A DNA stretch of 16,651 nt from Candidatus Moraniibacteriota bacterium (lineage in GTDB: Bacteria > Patescibacteriota > Minisyncoccia > Moranbacterales > GCA-2747515), in contig JALVPE010000031.1 of the NCBI GenBank assembly GCA_027031945.1, positions 1 through 16,651 of the forward strand, written 5' to 3'. The notes below the pieces were generated by a model. The model saw nothing but the letters and a program-made list of their open reading frames with translations, made no database searches and was not told the origin of the DNA. A program made the position numbers and the translations under genes. Below are positions 1 to 6,274 of the stretch, piece by piece. Within the stretch, counting starts at the first letter, position 1, and each line of letters opens with the position of its first letter.

Positions 1-32
1 ACCCTAGATGAGTTATAAATAAAAATGAATAT

Positions 33-43
33 TAAAATATAAA
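33..43 (+). promoter_or_regulatory. possible -10 region close to the korA start
   Basis: Two overlapping -10-like hexamers, TAAAAT at 33-38 and TATAAA at 38-43, lie 9 and 4 nt before the korA ATG. There is no Shine-Dalgarno. This would suit a leaderless or nearly leaderless message, but the region is so AT-rich that chance matches are likely. Any -35 element is weak and the window edge is near. Confidence 0.3.
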
Positions 44-47
44 TATT

Positions 48-1754
48 ATGTCGCAACATATTAAAGATGATTTTTCTATAGTTATTGCTGGGCAAGCTGG
101 TCAGGGAATTCAGAGTGTGTCACATATTTTGACGCATGTTCTCAAGTTAGAAGGCTATCATGTATTTGCCACCAAGGAATACATGTCACGAGTTAGAGGT
201 GGTATGAACTCTACTACAATCAGAGTTTCAAGTAAAAAGCGAGATGCTTATCAATCACGAGTTGATTTATTTGTGCCACTTGATCCAAATGCATATGAGC
301 ATAGTAAGAAACGTTTTACAGATGAGACGATGTTTTTGGGATTTAAGAAAGAGGATTTTTGCAGTGATTGTATAATGGAAGTGGATTTTATAAATATCGC
401 GCAGGCTATTGGAAATAGAGTATTTGCCAATACTGTGGCAGCGGGAGCAATACTTGGACTGATGGGAGTGAATATTGCACAACCCAAAGAATATTTACGA
501 CAATTTTTTGTGAAGAAAGGAGAAGACATTATCAAAAAAAATCAAGAAGCACTGGGAAAAGGATATAAAATGGGAGAACATTTTGCTTTTAGTCATGATG
601 TCACATGTTCTTTTGAAACAAATGAGGATGTTAAAGATGATTTGTTTATTTCTGGAATTGATGCAGTGGGATTTGGTGCATTGGCTGGTGGAGTTGATTT
701 TTGTTCTTCTTATCCTATGTCGCCTTCAACCGGACTGTTAACATTTTTAGCTCAACATGGCAGAGAATGTGGTGTAGTAGTGGAGCAAGCGACAGATGAA
801 ATCGGAGCAATCAATATGACTCTTGGAGCAAGTTATGCAGGGGCCCGTGGAATTGTGACTACTGCAGGCGGGGGATTTGCACTTATGTGTGAAGCTCTTT
901 CGTTATCTGCGATGACTGAGACACCGATTACAATCCACATCGCACAGCGACCTGGTCCAGCTACCGGTTTGCCAACACGAACCGCTCAAGAGGATTTGGA
1001 TTTGGTATTGCATGCTGGTCACGGTGAATTTATGCGAGCAATTTATGCACCGGGCACAGCAGTTGAAGCATATGAAATTACAGCACATGCACTGGACACT
1101 GCAGACAAATATCAAATTCCAACATTTGTGCTTATCGATCAATATTTTGTAGATGCTCTCTATACAATTGATAAAGAAGATTTCAAAGTGTTGCCGACTG
1201 AGAAACATATTGTTGAATCAGATAGAGAATATAAAAGATATGCTTTAACAGATAATGGAATTTCTCCTAGAAGTGTACCGGGTTATGGCGTTGGCTTGGT
1301 GTGCGCTGATAGTGATGAGCATGATGAACAAGGTCGTATCACAGAAGATATGGATGGTCTGCGGATGCAAATGATGGAAAAAAGATTATTTAAGCGTAAG
1401 AAACTTTTGGAAGAAACAGCGCTTGATCCAGAGATAATAGGAAAAAAGTCTGCAAACACCTTAGTTGTATGTTGGGGTTCAAATAGAAACGTAGTTGATG
1501 AAGCGGTAGAAAATATCGATAATAAAGAGGTGAGTGTTGTACATTTTGTACAAGTTTTCCCGATGAATAAAAAGACAAAAAAGATGATTAAAGATGCAAA
1601 GAAAGTTGTAGTAGTGGAAAATAATGCAACAGGACAATTTGCAAACTTACTAGAAAAAGAATGTGAAAGAAAAATTGATGAAAGAATTCTAAAATGGAAT
1701 GGGGATCCGTTTAGTGTGGAAGAATTAATTCAAAAAATAAAAGGTGTTTTATAA
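48..1754 (+). CDS. korA: 2-oxoacid:ferredoxin oxidoreductase, fused gamma-alpha subunit
   Basis: This is the larger subunit of a two-subunit 2-oxoacid:ferredoxin oxidoreductase, a cytoplasmic enzyme that decarboxylates a 2-oxoacid (2-oxoglutarate, pyruvate or a branched-chain analogue) to the acyl-CoA and passes electrons to ferredoxin. Residues about 8-180 form the gamma domain, with the GQAGQG glycine motif at 15-20 and SRVRGG at 47-52. Residues about 200-375 form the alpha pyrimidine-binding domain, with YPMSPST at 222-228 (usually YPITPSS) and an EQATDEI stretch at 246-252. Residues about 465-568 look like the C-terminal domain II. The 568-aa length is normal for the fused form. The ATG at 48 has no Shine-Dalgarno. 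The beta partner lies more than 1 kb downstream, beyond an intervening gene. Substrate choice cannot be read from the sequence; the family call is secure. Confidence 0.93.
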   Translation: MSQHIKDDFSIVIAGQAGQGIQSVSHILTHVLKLEGYHVFATKEYMSRVRGGMNSTTIRVSSKKRDAYQSRVDLFVPLDPNAYEHSKKRFTDETMFLGFKKEDFCSDCIMEVDFINIAQAIGNRVFANTVAAGAILGLMGVNIAQPKEYLRQFFVKKGEDIIKKNQEALGKGYKMGEHFAFSHDVTCSFETNEDVKDDLFISGIDAVGFGALAGGVDFCSSYPMSPSTGLLTFLAQHGRECGVVVEQATDEIGAINMTLGASYAGARGIVTTAGGGFALMCEALSLSAMTETPITIHIAQRPGPATGLPTRTAQEDLDLVLHAGHGEFMRAIYAPGTAVEAYEITAHALDTADKYQIPTFVLIDQYFVDALYTIDKEDFKVLPTEKHIVESDREYKRYALTDNGISPRSVPGYGVGLVCADSDEHDEQGRITEDMDGLRMQMMEKRLFKRKKLLEETALDPEIIGKKSANTLVVCWGSNRNVVDEAVENIDNKEVSVVHFVQVFPMNKKTKKMIKDAKKVVVVENNATGQFANLLEKECERKIDERILKWNGDPFSVEELIQKIKGVL

Positions 1755-1804
1755 GTGGAGACGCAATCTACCTTTTCGGCAGACAGGTTGCAATGCGTCT
1801 CTAC
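1755..1804. repeat. imperfect palindrome directly after korA
   Basis: Arms GTGGAGACGCA (1755-1765) and TGCGTCTCTAC (1794-1804) pair over 11 bp with a single G.T wobble. The palindrome begins on the base after the korA stop. The 28-nt centre can form a few more short pairs. No T-run follows, so this is not a standard intrinsic terminator. Position, symmetry and higher G+C suit a dispersed intergenic palindromic repeat, but copy number cannot be judged from one window. Confidence 0.6.
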
Positions 1805-1856
1805 AATGCAGTAAACAAAAAATTGTGTGAAAAATTACGGTGAAAAATCGCGACAG

Positions 1857-1885
1857 TCGACAAGACTGTTGTTTCGTGCTATAAT
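1857..1885 (+). promoter_or_regulatory. near-consensus sigma70-type promoter of the inserted gene
   Basis: TCGACA (1857-1862, one mismatch to TTGACA) and a perfect TATAAT (1880-1885) are separated by exactly 17 nt. TGC directly before the -10 makes it an extended -10. Transcription would begin near 1892, giving a leader of about 104 nt. It is among the two best promoter matches in the window, so the gene between korA and korB appears to be expressed independently. Confidence 0.75.
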
Positions 1886-1891
1886 TAGGCG

Positions 1892-1995
1892 TTCGTATAT
1901 AAATGCGACAAAGTACCTTATTATATAGATATACTGGGGCGATTACTGAAAGGTCAGTGATTGTGAGAAGTGTATCAAAATAAAGGAGAAGTGTT
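1892..1995 (+). promoter_or_regulatory. long leader with a hairpin and strong Shine-Dalgarno
   Basis: The predicted untranslated leader is about 104 nt, far longer than others here. It contains a hairpin with arms ATTACTGA (1942-1949) and TCAGTGAT (1954-1961), one G.U pair and loop AAGG. An ideal Shine-Dalgarno AAGGAG (1983-1988) follows, 7 nt before the ATG. The hairpin is about 20 nt upstream of the SD and does not visibly sequester it. It could be an RNA stabiliser, a protein-binding site or simply a mobile unit's conserved leader. No known riboswitch class was recognised. Confidence 0.5.
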
Positions 1996-2610
1996 ATGAA
2001 TAAAAAAAGTGCAGTAGTATCCGGAATGGGACTCGGCCTCGGAATGCTTACAAATGCGGATCAGGTTCGCAAGGAAATGGGTATCACTGATGAGCAGTTT
2101 CATGTTCTTGCAACTGACGAAGGCCGTGAATATTGGCGACGACTTTTTAAAACAATGCAGAAGGAAAGTTCAAGCCGTTATGAGATATGCACGGTTACCA
2201 TTGGCGGTTATAAATCGTTAGAAGATGCGATTGAAGCTGGTAAATATGATCGTTGTAATCCGGACATCACTTCTGAACATTTTCCACTGAGTGGAAATGG
2301 ACAAAAAAAGGATATCGAGATTACTCTCGTACACCGGGACAAATCTGAGCAATCTCAAAATCTCATTGATGAGATGGATGAAGTAGGGTATCGTCCAGCT
2401 ACTCATGAGGAGTTCTTAGCACTGGGAGCGCAGCATCCTGAACTCCAGAGAAAATTCCCAATTATTGCATTGGGTGCAGATGCGCAGGTTGATGGCCACC
2501 GGAGCGTGCTCGTTCTTCACGATTGGGATGGTGAGCGTAAGCTCAGCTTGAGCTGGTTTGGCCACGATTGGCCTCAGCGCTGTCGTTTCGCGTTCGTTCG
2601 CAAGAACTGA
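1996..2610 (+). CDS. hypothetical protein of a Patescibacteria-type family, splitting korA and korB
   Basis: The 204-aa product is soluble: no signal peptide or membrane segment is visible. The function is not known. From memory, the C-terminal pattern (YRPATHEEFLALG near 132-144, HPEL near 147-150, then a Trp-rich end with WFGHDW and a closing RFAFVRK) resembles hypothetical proteins that recur in candidate-phyla genomes, often in several copies; this was not checked. The start is firm because an AAGGAG lies 7 nt before the ATG. The gene has its own near-consensus promoter and an intrinsic terminator. Its base composition, roughly mid-40s percent G+C by eye, is well above its neighbours. Together these suggest an accessory or transferred unit that is not part of the oxidoreductase. 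No catalytic motif could be assigned. Confidence 0.85.
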   Translation: MNKKSAVVSGMGLGLGMLTNADQVRKEMGITDEQFHVLATDEGREYWRRLFKTMQKESSSRYEICTVTIGGYKSLEDAIEAGKYDRCNPDITSEHFPLSGNGQKKDIEITLVHRDKSEQSQNLIDEMDEVGYRPATHEEFLALGAQHPELQRKFPIIALGADAQVDGHRSVLVLHDWDGERKLSLSWFGHDWPQRCRFAFVRKN

Positions 2611-2657
2611 GACTTTTAGTCACTTATTGTGACACTTTGTACTTAGTCTCTTTGAAT

Positions 2658-2695
2658 CCTTAAATTAGCATTGCTAATTTAAGGGTTTTTTATTT
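2658..2695 (+). terminator. intrinsic terminator of the inserted gene
   Basis: The arm CCTTAAATTAGCA (2658-2670) is perfectly complementary to TGCTAATTTAAGG (2672-2684), giving a stem of 11 or more bp with a tight loop. GTTTTTTATTTT follows. It lies about 50 nt after the stop at 2610 and closes the inserted transcription unit before korB. Confidence 0.85.
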
Positions 2696-2738
2696 TATTA
2701 ATCAAATAATAGTAAAAATAATAATTGTGTTTTTTGTG

Positions 2739-2764
2739 TAGTGGACAGGCATGCCTGTCCACTA
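2739..2764. repeat. perfect 26-bp palindrome upstream of korB
   Basis: The half-site TAGTGGACAGGCA (2739-2751) is followed directly by its exact reverse complement (2752-2764). There is no spacer and no downstream T-run, which disfavours a terminator. It sits 7 nt before the korB -35 element. It could be a dimeric regulator's operator or one copy of a dispersed palindromic repeat; the second fits its relatively high G+C in AT-rich surroundings. Confidence 0.7.
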
Positions 2765-2770
2765 TATGTT

Positions 2771-2799
2771 TTGAATATAAGTTGTATTGATGATATACT
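2771..2799 (+). promoter_or_regulatory. korB promoter with extended -10
   Basis: TTGAAT (2771-2776) and TATACT (2794-2799) are 17 nt apart, with TGA directly before the -10. Predicted initiation near 2806 leaves a leader of about 20 nt with no Shine-Dalgarno. korB therefore probably has its own promoter, as needed after the terminator at 2658-2695. Confidence 0.65.
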
Positions 2800-2827
2800 A
2801 TAATCAAATAAGATTAAAAATAAAAAT

Positions 2828-3706
2828 ATGATTACAGCATCACAACAAAAAGAAGATTTCAATGTACCGCCAGAGATAGATAATCAATGGTGTCCTGGAT
2901 GTGGGAATTTTCCCATTTTGCAAACTTTGAAAAAATCTTTGCAAGATTTGGATTTGAAGCCACAAGAAATAACACTTGTTTCAGGTATTGGACAGGCTGC
3001 AAAATTGCCTCAATATCTCAAAACAAATTATTTCAATGGATTACATGGACGAGCTTTACCTGTAGCAACAGGTATCAAGGCTGCAAATCCAGAGCAGACT
3101 GTGATAGTGACAAGTGGAGATGGAGATGTATATGGTGAGGGAGGTAATCATCTTATTCACACAATTCGCAGAAATCCAGATATAACAGTGATAGTACATG
3201 ACAATATGATTTATGGACTTACCAAAGGTCAAGCTGCTCCGACAACTCAGGAGGGGATGGTAACACCTACTCAACCTGAGGGCGTGATAGATGAGCCGAT
3301 CAATCCTGTGGCACTTGCAATTTCACTTGATGCGCCTTTTGTGGCACGCGCAAATGCAGGTGATCCCAAGGAAACACAAGAAATTTTAAGTAAAGCAATT
3401 AAACATAAAGGTTTTTCACTTGTAGATATTTTCCAACCTTGTGTAGTGTTTAATAAAGTAAATACTTATGAGTGGTTTAAAGAACATACTTATTATATAG
3501 AAGAAAATTATGATGTTGGTAATAGAACCAAAGCTTTTGCAAAATCTTTAGAAGAAGATAAATTTCCATTAGGGATAATTTATGCACATGATAGACGTAA
3601 AACTTTTGAAGATGCTATTGGCATGTATGCAACTGATAAACGACCTTTATACAAACGTGAGGTGAATTGTTCAGTGAGAAGTGCATTATTAGCTTCTCAA
3701 AAATAA
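2828..3706 (+). CDS. korB: 2-oxoacid:ferredoxin oxidoreductase, beta (TPP-binding) subunit
   Basis: This subunit binds thiamine diphosphate and the iron-sulfur cluster of the KorAB enzyme. The thiamine/Mg motif is GDGD (97-100) with DNMIYG (125-130). WCPGCGN (21-27) supplies the CxxC and GLHGRA (71-76) is the conserved loop after it. The 292-aa length is normal. In characterised archaeal two-subunit enzymes four cysteines hold a [4Fe-4S] cluster. Here C22, C25 and C205 are present, but the third ligand, normally in a GIGC motif, is glutamine (Q56 in SGIGQAAKL). The 34-residue spacing from C22 matches the usual position. The cluster may be three-Cys ligated, altered or weakened. The partner is KorA at 48-1754. 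The family call is secure; the redox consequence is inference. Confidence 0.93.
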   Translation: MITASQQKEDFNVPPEIDNQWCPGCGNFPILQTLKKSLQDLDLKPQEITLVSGIGQAAKLPQYLKTNYFNGLHGRALPVATGIKAANPEQTVIVTSGDGDVYGEGGNHLIHTIRRNPDITVIVHDNMIYGLTKGQAAPTTQEGMVTPTQPEGVIDEPINPVALAISLDAPFVARANAGDPKETQEILSKAIKHKGFSLVDIFQPCVVFNKVNTYEWFKEHTYYIEENYDVGNRTKAFAKSLEEDKFPLGIIYAHDRRKTFEDAIGMYATDKRPLYKREVNCSVRSALLASQK

Positions 3707-3733
3707 AATGTTAAATATTAATTAATTTAAGTC

Positions 3734-3853
3734 ATGTTAGATTTTTACGAAAAGAAAGGACGAAAGATATTTGTTATCTCAATTATTATTGTAATTTTGT
3801 TGTCGGCGTTTGTATTTTGGATTAGTAAATTTAATAATATTAGTTTATACTAG
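3734..3853 (+). CDS. possible 39-aa single-span membrane protein
   Basis: The ORF encodes 39 residues. A charged start (MLDFYEKKGRK) precedes one strongly hydrophobic helix of about 19 residues (IFVISIIIVILLSAFVFWI), then a short polar tail. The layout is that of a real small N-in membrane peptide and it fits exactly between korB and the next gene (24-nt gap). No Shine-Dalgarno is visible. Hydrophobic ATT/GTA-rich ORFs also arise by chance in AT-rich DNA, so it is tentative. It could be a small helper or a degenerated relative of the following membrane-anchored protein. Confidence 0.45.
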   Translation: MLDFYEKKGRKIFVISIIIVILLSAFVFWISKFNNISLY

Positions 3854-3865
3854 AATTATAGTAGA

Positions 3866-3871
3866 TAAAAT
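3866..3871 (+). promoter_or_regulatory. -10 box placed for a leaderless start
   Basis: TAAAAT ends 6 nt before the ATG at 3878, so initiation would fall on or next to the start codon. There is no Shine-Dalgarno and no clear -35. Confidence 0.4.
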
Positions 3872-3877
3872 ATTTTT

Positions 3878-4702
3878 ATGAATAGAAATACAAAGCGTTT
3901 TACCATTATAGGTATTTTTGTTGTTATTTTAATTACATTTATTGGACTCGTTGTTTCTTTAGTGGTTTCAAGTCCAACTTGTTCTGATGGAAAACAAAAT
4001 CAAAAAGAAGAAGGTGTTGATTGTGGAGGTCCGTGCGAAGCTTGTTCAAAGGAATTAGTTGGTAAAGATTTAATTGTAAAGAGTGCACATGTAGTATATG
4101 GAGGAGAAAATAAATATGACGTTGTTGCGAATATTCATAATCCAAATGCATTATATGGTGGCAGGTTGGTTTATTATACAGTTGAAGTTTTAGATGGTAG
4201 TGGAAATGTTTTAGCAACGCGTAACAATCAAACCTTTATTTTGCCAAATGAAAACAAGTACATTATTGAAGTTGGGATAGAAACGGCCCAAAAACCGTCT
4301 AGTGTAAAAGTTTCTATTAATAATGTTGAGTGGGTTAAATTTACAGAATTTGATAGCCCTCAAATTGTTGTTAAAAATCAACGATTTGGACTTGTTGAAA
4401 ATGATACGAATTATGCTGAGGCACTCGGACTCGTATCAAATGATAGCCCATATGATTTTCATAGCGTTGTAATAAATGTTATTCTCAGAGATGAAAGAGG
4501 TGTACCGATTGCGGTAAATAAAACAGAGATGCGTACACTAGACTCTAATTCACAAAGGGAATTTCGTTTGCTATGGCCACATAAATTTCCGGGGAATATA
4601 AAATCCTCGACTATGCAAGCAGAAACAAATATTTTTGATTCCTTGAATTTTATGAAAAAGTATTTGCCAGTGGGGCGAAATCAAGATTTAGAGTCAGAAT
4701 AG
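3878..4702 (+). CDS. membrane-anchored protein with a four-cysteine motif and beta-rich ectodomain
   Basis: The 274-aa protein has a short basic N-terminus, one membrane helix (about residues 8-31), then an extracytoplasmic region. Directly after the helix comes a compact motif with C35, C49, C53 and C56 (C-x13-C-x3-C-x2-C), including the segment GVDCGGPCEAC. Similar CxDGxxNxxExGVDCGGxC motifs occur just outside the membrane in other bacterial surface proteins, as I recall, probably as disulfides or a metal site. The rest (about 60-260) alternates hydrophobic strands with polar turns and looks like two Ig-like or FxLYD/LEA-like beta domains. The specific role is unknown. The gene lies just upstream of rodA and could act at the cell surface. 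It may start leaderlessly. Confidence 0.8.
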   Translation: MNRNTKRFTIIGIFVVILITFIGLVVSLVVSSPTCSDGKQNQKEEGVDCGGPCEACSKELVGKDLIVKSAHVVYGGENKYDVVANIHNPNALYGGRLVYYTVEVLDGSGNVLATRNNQTFILPNENKYIIEVGIETAQKPSSVKVSINNVEWVKFTEFDSPQIVVKNQRFGLVENDTNYAEALGLVSNDSPYDFHSVVINVILRDERGVPIAVNKTEMRTLDSNSQREFRLLWPHKFPGNIKSSTMQAETNIFDSLNFMKKYLPVGRNQDLESE

Positions 4703-4721
4703 TTAAGTGTTGCATACTATT

Positions 4722-4727
4722 GATAAT
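4722..4727 (+). promoter_or_regulatory. -10 box placed for a leaderless rodA start
   Basis: GATAAT ends 7 nt before the rodA ATG at 4735, which would place initiation at the start codon. No Shine-Dalgarno is present. Confidence 0.4.
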
Positions 4728-4734
4728 TTAAAGT

Positions 4735-5847
4735 ATGTTACGAAAATTTTTTGAATTTGATTTTATATTTTTTTTTACGATATTATTACTTTTGGGATTT
4801 GGAATCATAACTCTTGGAAGTATGTTTTTGTATGGTGATAATGCAAATAGCGCTGTTTTTGTGCGACATATAATTTATGTTGTTTTAGCTGTTGGAGGAT
4901 TTGTTTTATTTGGACTTATTGATTATAATGTTTTGCGAGCTTATAGCACTTTTATTTATTTTTTTTCTATTGGATTACTTTTGGTAACATTATTTTTTGG
5001 AACAACATTTCGGGGAACTTCAGGTTGGCTTAATTTGGGGTTTGCGTATTTTCAGCCTGTAGAACTTATTAAGGTTTTTATTATTATTTTCTTAGCACAT
5101 TTTATTTCAAAGAAACGTGGAGAATTAGGAGAGATAACAACAATTATTGTTTCATTTATTTTAGTAAGTATTATTGCATTTTTAATTTTGAAACAACCTG
5201 ATTTCGGTTCAGCATTGGTAGTATTTGGTATTTGGTTTGTAATGATATTTGTTTCAGGTATTAAAAAAAGGTATTTAGCATCTTTTATAATTATAGGTGT
5301 AGTATGTGCTACTATTGCATGGACTCTTTTTGCACCATACCAGAAAGCACGTATTGTAAATTTTTTACATCCGGAACTTGATCCACAAGGTAGCGGTTAT
5401 AATGTAATTCAATCAATAATTGCAGTAGGGAATGGTGGCGTGACAGGTCAAGGTTTTGGGTATGGTTCACAATCACAATTAAATTTTTTACCGGAAAAGC
5501 ATACAGATTTTATTTTTGCAACAATTGCCGAATCTCTAGGATTTATTGGAGTCCTTGTTCTTTTTGGGTTATTTGGTGTGCTTTTTTCACGATTTTATTT
5601 TATTGCAGGTCAGTCACGTAATGCGTTTGGGTATTTTTTGGTTGTTGGAGTAATGTCGATGTTTTTTATCCATTTTACAGTTAATGTGGGTATGAATATT
5701 GGTCTAATGCCTGTTACCGGGATACCGTTGCCACTTATTAGTTATGGGGGAAGTTCATTGTTGAGTGTTATGATTGCATGCGGAATAGTTATGAGTGTAT
5801 ATGTACGACGGGAGGTAACAATGAAAAATTATATAGAATCATATTAA
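4735..5847 (+). CDS. rodA: SEDS peptidoglycan glycosyltransferase, RodA type
   Basis: This polytopic membrane enzyme polymerises lipid II into glycan strands during rod elongation. The 370 residues carry about ten hydrophobic helices. Family signatures include TSGWLNLG with FQPVELIK in the first half, KQPDFGSA midway, GYNVIQSIIAVGNGG, then LNFLPEKHTDFIFA, which holds the invariant aspartate, and GIPLPLISYGGSSLL near the C-terminus. GYNVIQS and LNFLPEKHTDF favour RodA over FtsW, but in divergent lineages this is a moderate call. mreB, its expected cytoskeletal partner, is about 4.7 kb downstream. The class B penicillin-binding protein that normally pairs with RodA, and mreC/mreD, are not in this window. 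There is no Shine-Dalgarno. Confidence 0.9.
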   Translation: MLRKFFEFDFIFFFTILLLLGFGIITLGSMFLYGDNANSAVFVRHIIYVVLAVGGFVLFGLIDYNVLRAYSTFIYFFSIGLLLVTLFFGTTFRGTSGWLNLGFAYFQPVELIKVFIIIFLAHFISKKRGELGEITTIIVSFILVSIIAFLILKQPDFGSALVVFGIWFVMIFVSGIKKRYLASFIIIGVVCATIAWTLFAPYQKARIVNFLHPELDPQGSGYNVIQSIIAVGNGGVTGQGFGYGSQSQLNFLPEKHTDFIFATIAESLGFIGVLVLFGLFGVLFSRFYFIAGQSRNAFGYFLVVGVMSMFFIHFTVNVGMNIGLMPVTGIPLPLISYGGSSLLSVMIACGIVMSVYVRREVTMKNYIESY

Positions 5848-5888
5848 GATTTTTTATAAGACTTGCTTTTTTTTATTTTTTATACTAA

Positions 5889-5894
5889 TATACT
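5889..5894 (+). promoter_or_regulatory. -10 box placed for a leaderless start
   Basis: TATACT ends exactly 6 nt before the ATG at 5901, the best-positioned leaderless arrangement in the window. A T-run and a weak TTGCTT at 5863-5868 lie upstream. No Shine-Dalgarno is present. Confidence 0.5.
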
Positions 5895-5900
5895 GTTTAT

Positions 5901-6227
5901 ATGAACATAGAGCGAGGAGAACAAAATCGTGTAATTCCACAGAGGTGTCCGGTATGCGGTGCACAGCGTGAGCATTTATCATATACACCATTAGGTTATG
6001 ACAAAAATCGAACTATTTTACATATCTCATGTGCGAAGTGTGCTGGTGCGGCAATGATTTTTATGTCGCAAAGTGATGCTGGCATGATGACTGTTGGAGT
6101 ATTAACTGATACGACCCCAATGGAGGCACAAACTTTTTTTCAATCTGATGTTGTGTCAGACAATGATGTTATAGCAGTACATGATTATTTGGAATCATTT
6201 GATGGATACGTTAGCGATATGTTTTAG
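5901..6227 (+). CDS. small zinc-ribbon protein next to bL25
   Basis: The 108-aa protein carries two CxxC knuckles, CPVC (16-19) and CAKC (44-47), about 25 residues apart. This spacing and the basic linker suggest a zinc ribbon. The second half is mixed alpha/beta with SDNDVIAVHDYL near the end, and contains no cysteines. I do not recognise a named family. From memory, small two-CxxC proteins ending in a D-D-V-x-x-x-H pattern occur next to ribosomal protein genes in candidate-phyla genomes, which would make this a conserved lineage protein. It sits between rodA and the bL25 gene (47-nt gap), so a translation or RNA role is possible but not shown. Confidence 0.75.
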   Translation: MNIERGEQNRVIPQRCPVCGAQREHLSYTPLGYDKNRTILHISCAKCAGAAMIFMSQSDAGMMTVGVLTDTTPMEAQTFFQSDVVSDNDVIAVHDYLESFDGYVSDMF

Positions 6228-6253
6228 AATTAATACATTAATTTAAATTTATA

Positions 6254-6259
6254 TATAAT
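6254..6259 (+). promoter_or_regulatory. -10 box upstream of the bL25 gene
   Basis: A perfect TATAAT predicts initiation near 6266-6267. That is about 8 nt before the TTG at 6275 and 2-3 nt before an in-frame ATA at 6269. No Shine-Dalgarno can fit. Confidence 0.45.
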
Positions 6260-6274
6260 ATAGAAACGATAACA

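Noticed and set aside
903..1208. Cys-rich 101-aa minus-strand ORF inside korA
   Set aside because: The cysteines come from complemented GCA/ACA codons of korA; there is no start signal and no family resemblance.
1892..1995. Known riboswitch in the leader of the inserted gene
   Set aside because: Only one short hairpin is evident, with no recognised aptamer core and no terminator or SD-sequestering alternative fold.
1755..2764. CRISPR array or transposon ends
   Set aside because: The two palindromes differ in sequence and are not repeated with spacers. No transposase or clear target duplication was seen.
5848..5900. Terminator after rodA
   Set aside because: There are T-runs but no inverted repeat of useful strength before them.
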